Assembly: GCF_001921215.1 (NCBI RefSeq)
Contig: NZ_MSIF01000001.1
Location: 682,001-746,000, forward strand
DNA length: 64,000 nt
Direction of reading: 5' to 3'
Source: Actinophytocola xinjiangensis
GTDB taxonomy: Bacteria; Actinomycetota; Actinomycetes; Mycobacteriales; Pseudonocardiaceae
The position numbers and the translations under genes were made by a program. This document shows, one piece after another, positions 14,900-30,536 of this stretch. The first letter of the stretch is position 1, and each line of letters begins with the position of its first letter. The notes under the pieces are model-generated. The model ran no database searches, had not been told where the DNA came from, and saw only the letters and a list, made by a program, of their open reading frames with translations.

Positions 14900-17800
14900 C
14901 CGGTCCCGACCTGGTGGCGCTGCTGCGCGCGGCCGTCGCCAGCACGACCAGGACCGAGCCGGCGTCCGTCGGCGAGGACAGCTCGCTGCGCGCGCTGGGC
15001 GTGAACTCCATGCGGGCCCTGCGTATCGCCGCCCGGCTCGAACGGGAACTCGGCGCCCCCGTCGCCCCGTGGCCGCTGCTGGAGCACGACCGGCTCGGCG
15101 ACGCGGCGGCGGCGATCGTGCCCGGGACCGACGAGCCCCCGCGGCACCGGCCGGGACCGTGGCGGCCGTTGTCGCACGCCGAACAGTCCCAGTGGTACCT
15201 CGACTGGTCGGAACCGGGAGCGACACGCTACGTGTTCTCGGGGGCGATCCGACTGCGCGGCCCGGTCGATCCCGCCGCCCTGGGCGCCGCGCTGAGCGCC
15301 GTGGTGCGCCGGCACGAGCCGCTGCGCACCCGCTACGGGACCGGGCCCGACGGCGTGCCGCGCGCGGTCGCCGCCGACCCGTACCCGGTGGCGCTGCCGG
15401 TGACCGGCGAGCCGCTCGACCAGGTGGTGCGCGCGGAGCGGGAGACACCGTTCGACCTCACCGGCGGCCGGCTGCTGCGGGCCCGGCTGGTGCGCCTCGC
15501 GCCGGAGGACCACGCGCTGGTGCTGGCCGCGCACCACATCGCCGTCGACGGCTGGTCGTTCGGCGTGCTGCTGCGCGAACTCGGCGGACGGTCGCCGGAG
15601 CTGACCGCCGGCTACCCGGACGCGGTCGCGGCCGAGGCGGCGACCTGGCGCGCGGACGGCCCGCGTCAGCGGGAGTGGTGGCGCGGCTACCTCGCCGACG
15701 CGCCGCCCGCGCTGGACGTGCCGGGCGACCTGCCGGTCGGGCCCGGCGCCACCGGAGCGGGGCGGGTGCTGCGGTTCGCGGTGGAGCCGGCCGTCACCGC
15801 CGCCGTCCGCGCGTTGCCGGCGACCCCGTACGCCGTGCTGTTCACCGCCTTCGCCGTCGTGCTGCACCGGCGCGCCGGTCGGGACGACCTGCTCGTCGGG
15901 ACCCCGCTGGCCAACCGGGCGCGGCCACGCTTCCACGACCTGATCGGCATGTTCGTCAACACCGTGGTGCTGCGCTCCCGCGCCGGCCGGGACACGACCT
16001 TCGCCGCGTTGCTGCGCGCCACCCGCGACGGGCTGCTCGGCGCGATGACCCACCAGGAGGTGCCGCTTCCCGAGATCACCGCCGCGGCCCAGGGCGCCGC
16101 GCGGGATCCGCTGGTGCGCGTGATGTTCGACCTGCACTCGTTCCCGCCCGGCGAGCTGGCGCTGCCCGGCGTCGAGGTCCTGGCCGGCGACGGCGGCCCA
16201 CTGACCCTCAACTCGTTCGAGACCCCGGGCAGCCAGGCCAAGTTCGACCTCACGCTGACCATGGAGGACACCGGCGAGGCCCTGCTCGGCGCCCTGGAGT
16301 ACCGCACCGACCGCTACACCCGGCGCTGGGCCGACGGGTTCGTCGAGGACCTGCTGGCCGTGCTCACCGAGGCGACCCGCGACCCGGACACCCGCGTCCG
16401 CGACCTGGCCGCCGGCCGGGGCGAACCGTCCGTGGTGCGCGGCGAGCCGGCCCCGCCGGGGGAGTGGACGGTGCACGGGCTGGTCGGCGGGCGGCCGGAG
16501 GCGGTCGCGGTCGTCGACGGCGACGAGGCGCTCGACTACGCCGAGCTGGACCGGCGGGCCGGCGAACTCGCCGGGAGGCTGCGCGCTCTCGGGGTCGGCG
16601 CCGGCACCACGGTCGCGCTGCTCGCCGAACGCTCCGCCGGTCTGGTCGTCGACGTGCTGGCCGTGCTCCGCGCCGGGGGCGCGTTCCTGCCGCTGGACCC
16701 GCGCCACCCGGTCGACCGGATGCACGCGATGCTCGCCGACGGGGACGCGTCGCTGCTGCTCACCCGCGAGCACCTCACCGCGCGGGCCGGGCGTGGCGCC
16801 GGGCGCGACCTGGGCGCCGGCCGGCGGGTGATCACCTTGCGCCACACGGAGTCCACGCGCCGGGACGCCGGCCAGGCGGACACCGCGTACGTGCTGTTCA
16901 CCTCGGGCTCCACCGGGCGGCCCAAGGGTGTCGCGGTGTCCCACCGGTCCCTGGCGGTCGCCGCGCTGACCTGGCGACGGGAGTTCGGGCTGGGCGAGGG
17001 CGACGTGGTCGCCCAGATCGCCGGCTGCGCCTTCGACGTGTTCTGCGGCGAGCTGGTCCGCGCGCTGGGCACCGGGGCGCGGCTGGCGATCGTGCCCGAC
17101 GACGTGGTGCTCGACCCGGTCCGGTTGCACGCCCTGCTGCGGGACGCCGGGGTGACCTGCGCGGAGTTCGTGCCCTCGGTCCTGGCACCGCTGGTCGACC
17201 TCGGCCGCGAGCTGCCATCGCTGCGGCGGGTGGTGATCGGGGTGGAGCCGTGGACGGCCGGTGAGCAGGCCCGGCTGCGTGCCCTGCTGCGGCCGGAGGC
17301 GGTGGTGCACAACACCTACGGCCTGACCGAGGCCACCATCGACTCGACCGGCGAGATCCTCACCGGGACCGACGGTCTCCCGGCGGAGCACCGGTTCCCG
17401 GTCGGCTGGCCGTTCTCCTCGACCACGGTGTACGTGCTCGACGAGAGCCGGCGGCCGGTGACGGTCGGGCTGGCGGGCGAGGTGTGGATCGGCGGCACCG
17501 GCGTGGCGCAGGGCTACGTCGGCCGGGCCGCGCACACCGCCGACCGGTTCCGGCCCGACCCCTTCGGCGACCCCGGCACCCGGATGTACCGGACCGGCGA
17601 CCGGGGCCGGCTGCTGCCGGACGGGCGGCTGGTGCTGCTGGGCCGGCTCGACCGCCAGCACAAGGTGCGGGGCACCCGGGTGGACCTGGAGGAGGTGGAG
17701 GCGGTGTTGGCCGGCGCGCCCGGTGTGCGCCGCGCGGTGGTGGTGCCCGAACCCGCCGGCCTGGTCGCCTACCTGGTGCGCGAGCCGTCCGCCGCGACCG

Positions 17801-18288
17801 AACCCCGCGAGGTCGCCGCGCATGCCGCGCGCTGGCTGCCCAGGACCGTGTGCCCGGTGCGCTACGCCGTACTCGACCGGCCCCCGCTGACGCCCAACGG
17901 CAAGATCGACGTCGCGGCCCTGGCCGGGGTGCCCACCCAGCCGGTCGCGGCGCCCGCTCCGGCCCGCCCGGCGAGCACCACCGAGCGCGAGATCGCCCGG
18001 CTGTGCGCCGAGGTCATCGAGGGCGGGCCGGTCGGGGAGGTGGACCCGGCGGCGGACTTCTTCGAGCTGGGCGGGCACTCGCTGCTGCTGGCCCGCTGGA
18101 TCGGCCTGGTGCGCGACCGCTTCGCTGTCGACCTGCCGATCCGCGAGGTCCTGCTCAGACCGACCGTGGCCAGGGTGGCCGAACTGGTGGAGGCCGGCGC
18201 CCCGGCCGCCAGGACACCGACGGCCGGCCACACCCGTATCCGCTGGTCCGCCCGACCACAGCGAGGTGGCGACGATGAACGACCGTGA
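14896..18288 (+). CDS. NRPS 1, domains T-C-A-T, A domain with ornithine-like code
   Basis: A 1130-residue synthetase. Carrier domain 1 (residues 5-75) has Ser38 in LGVNSMRAL and no adenylation partner. The condensation domain (about 90-490) has HHIAVDGWS with His213/His214. The adenylation domain (about 510-1010) has the FTSGSTGRPKGVAV core. Carrier 2 has Ser1062 in ELGGHSLLLA. Specificity residues read by eye against GrsA are D-V-G-E-V-G-T-I-D, one or two changes from the DVGEIGSID code of ornithine domains; the acidic pocket residues fit a basic side chain, so ornithine (or lysine) is likely. The first carrier must be loaded in trans, by FkbH, a KAS III-like protein or another enzyme. The GTG start overlaps the FkbH stop. 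Confidence 0.9.
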   Translation: MTGPDLVALLRAAVASTTRTEPASVGEDSSLRALGVNSMRALRIAARLERELGAPVAPWPLLEHDRLGDAAAAIVPGTDEPPRHRPGPWRPLSHAEQSQWYLDWSEPGATRYVFSGAIRLRGPVDPAALGAALSAVVRRHEPLRTRYGTGPDGVPRAVAADPYPVALPVTGEPLDQVVRAERETPFDLTGGRLLRARLVRLAPEDHALVLAAHHIAVDGWSFGVLLRELGGRSPELTAGYPDAVAAEAATWRADGPRQREWWRGYLADAPPALDVPGDLPVGPGATGAGRVLRFAVEPAVTAAVRALPATPYAVLFTAFAVVLHRRAGRDDLLVGTPLANRARPRFHDLIGMFVNTVVLRSRAGRDTTFAALLRATRDGLLGAMTHQEVPLPEITAAAQGAARDPLVRVMFDLHSFPPGELALPGVEVLAGDGGPLTLNSFETPGSQAKFDLTLTMEDTGEALLGALEYRTDRYTRRWADGFVEDLLAVLTEATRDPDTRVRDLAAGRGEPSVVRGEPAPPGEWTVHGLVGGRPEAVAVVDGDEALDYAELDRRAGELAGRLRALGVGAGTTVALLAERSAGLVVDVLAVLRAGGAFLPLDPRHPVDRMHAMLADGDASLLLTREHLTARAGRGAGRDLGAGRRVITLRHTESTRRDAGQADTAYVLFTSGSTGRPKGVAVSHRSLAVAALTWRREFGLGEGDVVAQIAGCAFDVFCGELVRALGTGARLAIVPDDVVLDPVRLHALLRDAGVTCAEFVPSVLAPLVDLGRELPSLRRVVIGVEPWTAGEQARLRALLRPEAVVHNTYGLTEATIDSTGEILTGTDGLPAEHRFPVGWPFSSTTVYVLDESRRPVTVGLAGEVWIGGTGVAQGYVGRAAHTADRFRPDPFGDPGTRMYRTGDRGRLLPDGRLVLLGRLDRQHKVRGTRVDLEEVEAVLAGAPGVRRAVVVPEPAGLVAYLVREPSAATEPREVAAHAARWLPRTVCPVRYAVLDRPPLTPNGKIDVAALAGVPTQPVAAPAPARPASTTEREIARLCAEVIEGGPVGEVDPAADFFELGGHSLLLARWIGLVRDRFAVDLPIREVLLRPTVARVAELVEAGAPAARTPTAGHTRIRWSARPQRGGDDERP

Positions 18289-21200
18289 GCTGGCGGCGAC
18301 CCTCGTCCCGGCCCTGCCGTTCCAGGAACGGCTCCTGCTCTCCGAACGGCTGACGGCCGACCGCGCCGTGCACCCGATCCCCGTGCGGCTGCGGCTGTCG
18401 GGCCCGCTGGACCCCGACGCCCTGCGCGCCGCGCTGGCCGGCTGCGTCCGGCGGCACGAGGCGCTGCGCACCGGCTTCGAGACCGTCGACGGCCGGCCGC
18501 ACCAGGTCGTGGTCGACGCGCCGGGGCTGCCGGTCCCGCTGCGCACCGTGGACCTCACCGAGGACCCCGGGCGCCTGGACGGGCTCGCCGCCGAGGAGGC
18601 CGGCCGGCCGTTCGACCCGACGGCGATCCCGCAGGCCCGCGCGGTGCTCGTGACGCTCGGACCCGACGAGCACGAGCTGCTGCTGACCGTGCACCACGCG
18701 GTGTGCGACGGCAGCTCGATCGAACAGCTGGTGGCCGAGCTGGTCGCCGGCTACGGCGGCGAGGACGTGCCGCCGCCCCGGACCGGCCTGCTCGACTGGA
18801 CCGCGCGCCGCCTCCACGACGCCGGCTCACCGGCCGCCACCGCCGACCTCGACCACTGGCTGGACCGGCTCGACGGCGTGGCGACCGTGCTGGAACTGCC
18901 GGCCGACCGGCCGCGCACCACGTCGGTCGAGTCGGTGGCGCACCGGGTCACCGTCGAGTCCGCCCTGGTGGATCGGCTGCGCGCCCTCGGCCGCGCCGAG
19001 CGCACCGGCTTCGCCGCCACCCTGCTCGCCGGCCTGGCCGCCGTGCTGCACGCGCACACCGGCCAGGACGACTTCTGCGTCGGCGTTCCGCTCTCGCTGC
19101 GCGACGACCCGGCGCTCGACCGCACCGTCGGCCCGCTGCTGACCACGGTCGCCGTGCGGCTGCGGGTCGCCGGCACCTTCCGCGAGCTGGTCCGCGCCAC
19201 CGGCCGGGCGCTGCGTGAGGCGCAGGCGCACACCACCGTGCCGTTCGAGCGGGTGCTGGACTCCCTGGCGCTGCCCCGTTCGGGCGGGCTGGCCCCGCTG
19301 TTCCAGGTGATGTTCACCCACGAGCGCGTCCGGCGGCGGCAGTGGGACACCGGCGGGGTGCGCGTGCGCGCCGACATCGCCGGGGCCACCGCCGCCCGCA
19401 ACGACCTGACCGTCGCGGTCACCGAACTGGACGACCGGCTCGACGTCCTCGTCGAGCACCGCGCCGACATCTTCGACCCCGACCGGCTGGGCCGCCTCGC
19501 CGGACACCTGCGCACCGTGCTGGCCGCCGCGGCCGGCGCCCCCGACCGTCCGGTCGTGCGGCTGCCGCTGCTCGACGCCACCGAGCGGGACCTGGTGCTG
19601 CGCCGGTGGAACGACACCGACGCGCCCGTGCCGGCCACGACGGCCGCCGCGCTGTTCGCCGCGTGCGTCGCCCGTGACCCGGACGCGCCCGCGATCCACA
19701 CCGGCGGCACCACAGTGACCTACGGGGAACTGGACGTCGAGGTCGAGACGCTCGCCCGCCACCTGGCGGACCTGGGCGCCGGCCGGGAGACGCTCGTCGG
19801 CGTCGGTCTGCCCCGGGGCCGGGACGCGATCGTGGCGCTGCTGGCCGTGCACCGGGCGGGCGCGGCCTATCTGCCGCTGGACCCGTCCTACCCGCCCGCG
19901 CGCCTGGCGGCGATCGTGACCGGCAGCCGGTGCGCGACGGTCGTGACCCGCCCAGGGGTGCTGCCCCCGCTGCCGGTCACCGAGGTCCACCTCGACGCGC
20001 ACCCACCCGGCCGGACCGTCCCGGTGGCGCCCGCCCCGGACGACCTGGCCTACGTCATCCACACCTCCGGCTCCACCGGCGTGCCCAACGGGGTCGCGGT
20101 GACCCACCGGTCGCTGGTCGCGCGGGTGCTCGACGACGGGTGCGCGGACTTCGGGCCCGGCCAGGCGGTGCTCAACCTGGCGTCGCTGTCGTTCGACGCG
20201 TCGGTCAGCGAGGTGTGGGCGCCGCTGTGCAACGGCGGCGCGATCGTCGTGCCCCGGGTCGACCAGCCGTTCCTCGACCAGGTCCGCGAGGGCGTGACCG
20301 GGGCCCCGGTGACCACCCTGCAACTGGTCTCCCCCCAGCTCCCGCTGGTCCTGGACTCCGCGCCCGAACTGTTCGACGGCGTGTCCCAGGTGGTCGTCGG
20401 CGGCGACCTGCTCTCGCCCGGGCACGCGGCCGGCCTGCTCGCCCGCCGGCCCGGTGTGCGGTTCACCCACGTCTACGGGCCGACCGAGTGCACGCTGTTC
20501 GCCCTGACCGACTCGCCGGCCGAGATCGACCCCGGCCGCTCGACCGTGCCGCTGGGCCGGCCGCTGGCCAACACCCGGATCTACCTGCTCGACGCCGGGG
20601 CCCGGCCGGTGCCCCTCGGCTCGCCGGGGGAGATCCACCTGGCCGGGGTCGGGGTGGCGCGCGGCTACCTGCACCAGCCGGCGTTGACCGCGCGCCGGTT
20701 CCTGCCCGACCCGTTCGGCCCGCCGGGCACCCGGATGTACCGCACCGGCGACCTCGGCCGGTTCCTGCCCGACGGGCGGGTGGAGTTCCTCGGCCGGGTC
20801 GACCACCAGGTGAAGATCCGGGGGTTCCGGGTGGAGGTCGGCGAGGTGGAGGCGACGCTGTGCGCGCACCCGGGCGTACGCGAGGCCGCGGTCGTGGTCC
20901 GCGACGGGCGGCTGGTCGCCCACGTCGTCCCGGCCGGCGCCGACCCGCCCGACACCGAGCTGCTGCGCGGGCACTGCCGCACCACCCTGCCCGAGCACCT
21001 GGTGCCGGCGGCGTTCAGCGTGCTGGACCGGTTGCCCTTGACCCGCAACGGAAAGGTCGACCGCGCCGCGCTGCCCGCGCCAGCGGTACCGGTGGCCGGC
21101 GGGTCGGCGCGCACCCCGGTCGAACGCGAACTGGCCGCGCTGTGGGCGCGGGTGCTCGACGTGCCGGACGTGCCCGACGACACCAACTTCTTCCTGGCCG

Positions 21201-21344
21201 GCGGCGACTCGATCAGGATCGCCAAGCTCTACGACCTGGTCGACGCCACCTGGCCGGGCCGGCTGCGGCTCGCCGAGCTGTTCGAGCTCGGCACCGTGCG
21301 CACGCAGGCGGCCGCCGTGCTCGACCGCGAGGAGAGGGACACCG

Positions 21345-21352
<8 letters not shown>
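18275..21352 (+). CDS. NRPS 2, domains C-A-T
   Basis: A 1025-residue single module. The condensation domain (about 1-430) has HHAVCDGSS. The adenylation domain (about 450-930) has the core HTSGSTGVPNGVAV, with Asn for the usual Lys of PKG. The carrier domain has GGDSIRIAKL. Specificity residues read as D-A-S-Q-V-G-V-L-F; Asp235 is kept, so an alpha-amino acid is expected, but I cannot match the code to a known substrate and a non-proteinogenic residue is possible. The ATG at 18275 is preferred because GAGG lies eight bases upstream; a GTG nine bases earlier is in frame. The gene overlaps NRPS 1 and the next synthase at both ends. Confidence 0.88.
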
Positions 21353-27445
<6,093 letters not shown>

Positions 27446-27449
<4 letters not shown>

Positions 27450-28312
27450 CCGAGACGACCGCCGTGATCGGCGCCGGCACCATGGGCACCGGCGTCGCCC
27501 AGTGCCTGGCCGAGGCCGGCTACCGGGTCGTGGTGCACGATCCCGTGCCCGGCGCGCTCGACGCCGCCCGCGCCCGCCTGGACGCCGGCCTGCGCACCCG
27601 AGCCCTGCTGCGCGGCCGGACCGGCGGCGCCGCCCCGGCCGCCGTGCGCGCGGCGATCGAGTGGACGGCGGCGACCGAACCGTTGGCCGGCGTGGGTTTC
27701 GTCATCGAGTGCGGGCCCGAGCGCCTGGACGTCAAGCGCGCGATCCTCGGCGTGGTCGACGCGGTGTGCGCGCCGGAGACCGTGGTCGCGTCCAACACCT
27801 CCGCCATCCCGATCACCCGGATCGCCAGCTGGACCGCGCACCCGGAACGGGTGCTGGGCATGCACTTCATGAACCCCGCGCCGGTCAAGGACACCGTCGA
27901 GGTGATCCGGGCCGAGCACACCACCGACGCCGTGCTCGACGCGGCGCTCACCCTGCTGGCGCGCCTGGGGAAACGCGGTGTCGTGGTGCGCGACGCGCCG
28001 GGGTTCGTGTCCAACCGGGTGCTGATGCCCACCGTCAACGAGGCCGCGTTCCTGGTGCACGAGGGCGTCGCCGACGCCGCCGCCGTCGACGAGGTGTTCC
28101 AGCGGTGCCTCGGCCACCCGATGGGCCCGCTGGCCACCGCCGACCTCATCGGCCTTGACGTCGTCCTCGACTCGCTCGACGTGCTCCACGAGCACTACCG
28201 GGACCCCAAGTTCCGGCCATGTCCGCTGCTGTCCCGGCTCGTCCACGCCGGGTACCACGGCCGCAAGACCGGCCGGGGATTCCACACCTACCGCCGGGGA
28301 GGCACGCCATGA
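27446..28312 (+). CDS. 3-hydroxyacyl-CoA dehydrogenase-like enzyme, FkbK type
   Basis: A 288-residue NAD-dependent dehydrogenase with the Rossmann motif GAGTMGTGVAQCLAEAGYRV, the NTSAIPI segment and the GMHFMNPAP catalytic block. FkbK-type relatives oxidise carrier-bound glyceryl units on the way to hydroxymalonyl-ACP, completing the set with FkbH, FkbI and FkbJ. The ATG at 27446 is preferred because GGAGGGG lies eight bases upstream and it overlaps the synthase stop (ATGA); an ATG six bases earlier is in frame. A purely catabolic role is unlikely in the middle of this operon. Confidence 0.87.
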
Positions 28313-28479
28313 CCGACACCCAGGTCGTGCGCAACGACGAGGAGCAGTACTCGATCTGGCCGGCCGGGGACGCCCCACCGCCGGGCTGGCACCCCGTGGG
28401 GTTCGCCGGCAGCGAGCAGGAGTGCCTGGACCACATCGCCTCGGTGTGGACCGACATCCGGCCGCGGAGCGCTCGGTGA
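28309..28479 (+). CDS. MbtH-like NRPS accessory protein
   Basis: A 56-residue protein with the family's fixed positions: NDEEQYSIWPAG, PPGWHPVGF, and C-L-D-H-I-x-x-V-W-T-D-I-R-P at the end. MbtH proteins bind adenylation domains and help them fold and act. A GGGGAGG ribosome site precedes the ATG, which overlaps the upstream stop. It is slightly shorter than the usual 60-70 residues but has the complete core. It probably serves one or more of the three A domains encoded just upstream. Confidence 0.95.
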   Translation: MTDTQVVRNDEEQYSIWPAGDAPPPGWHPVGFAGSEQECLDHIASVWTDIRPRSAR

Positions 28480-28483
28480 CCTC

Positions 28484-29560
28484 ATGCGGGGAACCCTGGA
28501 CCTCGACCTGTACCTCGACGCCGTCGGCACCTACCTGCCGCCGGCCGTCTCCGCCGCCGACGCCGTCGCGCAGGGCCGCTACGACCCGGCCGACCACGCC
28601 GACGACGGCTACGACCACGTCCTCGTCGAGGACAGCCGCTCGCCCGCCGAGATGGCCGTGCTGGCCGGTCGGGCGGCGCTGGCCACGGCGCGGCACACCG
28701 GCCCGGTCGACCTCGTGCTGCACGGGTCGAGCTACTACCAGGGGCAGGACTTCTGGACCCCGGCGACCTACGTCCGCCGCGAGCTGGTCGGCGGCACCGG
28801 GCCGGCGTTCGAGGTGCGGTCGGCGTCCAACAGCGGGATGGCCGCGCTCGACCTGGCCGCCGCCTACCTCGCCGCCGGTCCGGGGCGCGCGGCCGCGCTG
28901 ATCACCGTCGCCGACCGGTTCGCCCTGCCCGGTTTCGACCGCTGGGCCTCCGACGGCGGCGTCGTCTACGCCGACGGCGCGGCGGCCGTGCTGCTCTCCC
29001 GCACCGGCGGTGTCGCCCGGGTCCTGGCCGTCACCTCCAGCTCCGATCCGGAGCTGGAGTCGCTGGGTCGTGACGTCGACCGGTTCCTGCCGGCGCCGGA
29101 CCCGGCCGCCGGCCCGCTGGACCTGCGCGGGTTCAAGGCCAGGTACCTACGCCGCGCGGGGTTCGATGAGCTGCGCGCACGATTGTGGGCGGGGCTGCGG
29201 ACGAACGTGGCCGCCACCGCGCGCGCGGCGCGGGTCGACCTCGCCGCCGTGGACCGGTACCTGGTGCCCAACGTCGGCCGCGACCTGCTCGAGTGGGAGT
29301 TCCTCGAACCCCTCGGCATCGGCGTGGATCGCACGGCCTGGGACAACGCCCGCCGCATCGGCCACCTCGGCGCGGCCGACCAGTTCGCCAACCTGGCGGA
29401 CATGATCGAACGTGGTGTGCTCACCGCTGGGCAGCATGTGCTGTTGATCGGTGTCGGGCTCGGCTTCAGCTGGACCAGCGCGCTGCTGCGCGTCGAACCA
29501 GGCGACCGGCCCGGTGCCGCACCACCCCGCCCTGCCCACCAAGGAGGCACTGGCCATTGA
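28484..29560 (+). CDS. KAS III-like protein with Ser in place of the active-site Cys
   Basis: A 358-residue thiolase-fold protein. The nucleophile position reads SASNSGMAAL, so Ser115 replaces Cys. The usual HQAN motif reads YLVPNVGRDL (His lost), and the usual GNTGAAS region reads RIGHLGAADQFANL, sharing the odd GHLG-x-AD pattern with the first KAS III-like protein of this operon. Ser nucleophiles are known in some KAS III relatives (DpsC). These features fit an acyltransferase or a selectivity factor more than a normal condensing enzyme. It lies between the MbtH and LysR genes in the same operon. Confidence 0.72.
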   Translation: MRGTLDLDLYLDAVGTYLPPAVSAADAVAQGRYDPADHADDGYDHVLVEDSRSPAEMAVLAGRAALATARHTGPVDLVLHGSSYYQGQDFWTPATYVRRELVGGTGPAFEVRSASNSGMAALDLAAAYLAAGPGRAAALITVADRFALPGFDRWASDGGVVYADGAAAVLLSRTGGVARVLAVTSSSDPELESLGRDVDRFLPAPDPAAGPLDLRGFKARYLRRAGFDELRARLWAGLRTNVAATARAARVDLAAVDRYLVPNVGRDLLEWEFLEPLGIGVDRTAWDNARRIGHLGAADQFANLADMIERGVLTAGQHVLLIGVGLGFSWTSALLRVEPGDRPGAAPPRPAHQGGTGH

Positions 29561-30501
29561 ACTTCGTACGCCTAGAGGTGTTCAAGGAGGTCGCCCGGCA
29601 TGGATCCCTTACCCGCGCGGCCAAGGAGTTGACCTACACCACCTCGGCCGTGTCCCAGCACATGTCCGCCCTGGAACGGGAACTGGGCGCCGTGCTGTTC
29701 GAGCGCCTGCCGCGCGGCGTGCGCCTCACCAAGCCCGGTGAGGCGTTGCTCTCGCACGTCGAGCGCATCCTGGAGGAGTACCGGGCCGCCCGCCAGACCG
29801 TGCGCACGATCACCTCGGTCGCCCACGGCCGCGTGCGGCTGGGCGCGTTCGCCGCGGCGAACGCGACCGTGGTCGCCACGGCGGTCGCCCGGTTCCGGTC
29901 GGTCTACCCGCGCACGGAGGTCGAGCTGCGGCGCGTCGAGCCGGACGAGGCGGTCGGGCTGATGGCGGTGCGCGAGTTGGACCTCGCCATCACCTACGCC
30001 TACCCCGAGGAGCGGCTGCCCAGCCCGGACGGCATGCACCTGCAACCGCTGCTGGAGGACCGGCTGCACGTGCTGCTGCCGCGTACCCACCTGATGGCCG
30101 GCGAGCACGAGGTGCGGCTGGCGGAGATGGTGGGGGAGAAGTGGGTGCGCTGCGCGGACAAGCGGTCGGCGAACGTGCTGACCAGCGCGTGTCTGGCCGC
30201 CGGGTTCGTGCCCGAGGTCGCGCTGTGCTGTGACGACGAGACCGACCTGCCTGGCCTGACCGCGGCCGGGGTCGGCGTGGCGCTGATCTCGGGGCTGTCC
30301 AGGGCGGCGCACCGCTCGGACGTGGTGGTCCGGCCCATCGCCGGCGACCCCGTCGTGCGGCAGGTCTACGCGATGTCCCCGAACGGGGCGCCGGCACCGC
30401 GATCGGTCACCGCGATGCTGACGATGCTCGCCAACGCCGCCACCGATCGCGAGATGTCCGAGACGGCCAGGCTGATCTGCGGCCCGCGCCGGGGCGACTG
30501 A
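29557..30501 (+). CDS. LysR-family transcriptional regulator
   Basis: A 314-residue regulator: an N-terminal winged helix-turn-helix (GSLTRAAKELTYTTSAVSQH, about residues 18-37), a linker helix, then the periplasmic-binding-like effector domain from about residue 90. The start is taken as TTG, which overlaps the preceding TGA and has AAGGAGG nine bases upstream, the best ribosome site in the area. It ends the long biosynthetic operon, so it likely rises with it. LysR proteins often answer to aromatic acids or muconates (CatR, BenM), which fits the ring-cleavage enzymes here. Its effector is unknown. Confidence 0.9.
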   Translation: MNFVRLEVFKEVARHGSLTRAAKELTYTTSAVSQHMSALERELGAVLFERLPRGVRLTKPGEALLSHVERILEEYRAARQTVRTITSVAHGRVRLGAFAAANATVVATAVARFRSVYPRTEVELRRVEPDEAVGLMAVRELDLAITYAYPEERLPSPDGMHLQPLLEDRLHVLLPRTHLMAGEHEVRLAEMVGEKWVRCADKRSANVLTSACLAAGFVPEVALCCDDETDLPGLTAAGVGVALISGLSRAAHRSDVVVRPIAGDPVVRQVYAMSPNGAPAPRSVTAMLTMLANAATDREMSETARLICGPRRGD

Positions 30502-30505
30502 CCGG

Positions 30506-30536
30506 GGTGAGGTCCGGGGGCTCCTCGGGCCTCACC
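30506..30536. terminator. Bidirectional terminator between convergent operons
   Basis: An 11-pair stem (GGTGAGGTCCG against CGGGCCTCACC, one G-T pair) with a 9-base loop lies between the LysR stop and the end of the UbiD gene, and contains the UbiD stop codon. It separates the rightward biosynthetic operon from the leftward aromatic operon. Confidence 0.7.

Noticed and set aside
14566-18558. Open frame of 1330 codons antisense to FkbH and NRPS 1
   Set aside because: It is rich in Arg, Gly, Pro and Gln, shows no domain and lies opposite a clear synthetase; long antisense frames are expected at this GC content.
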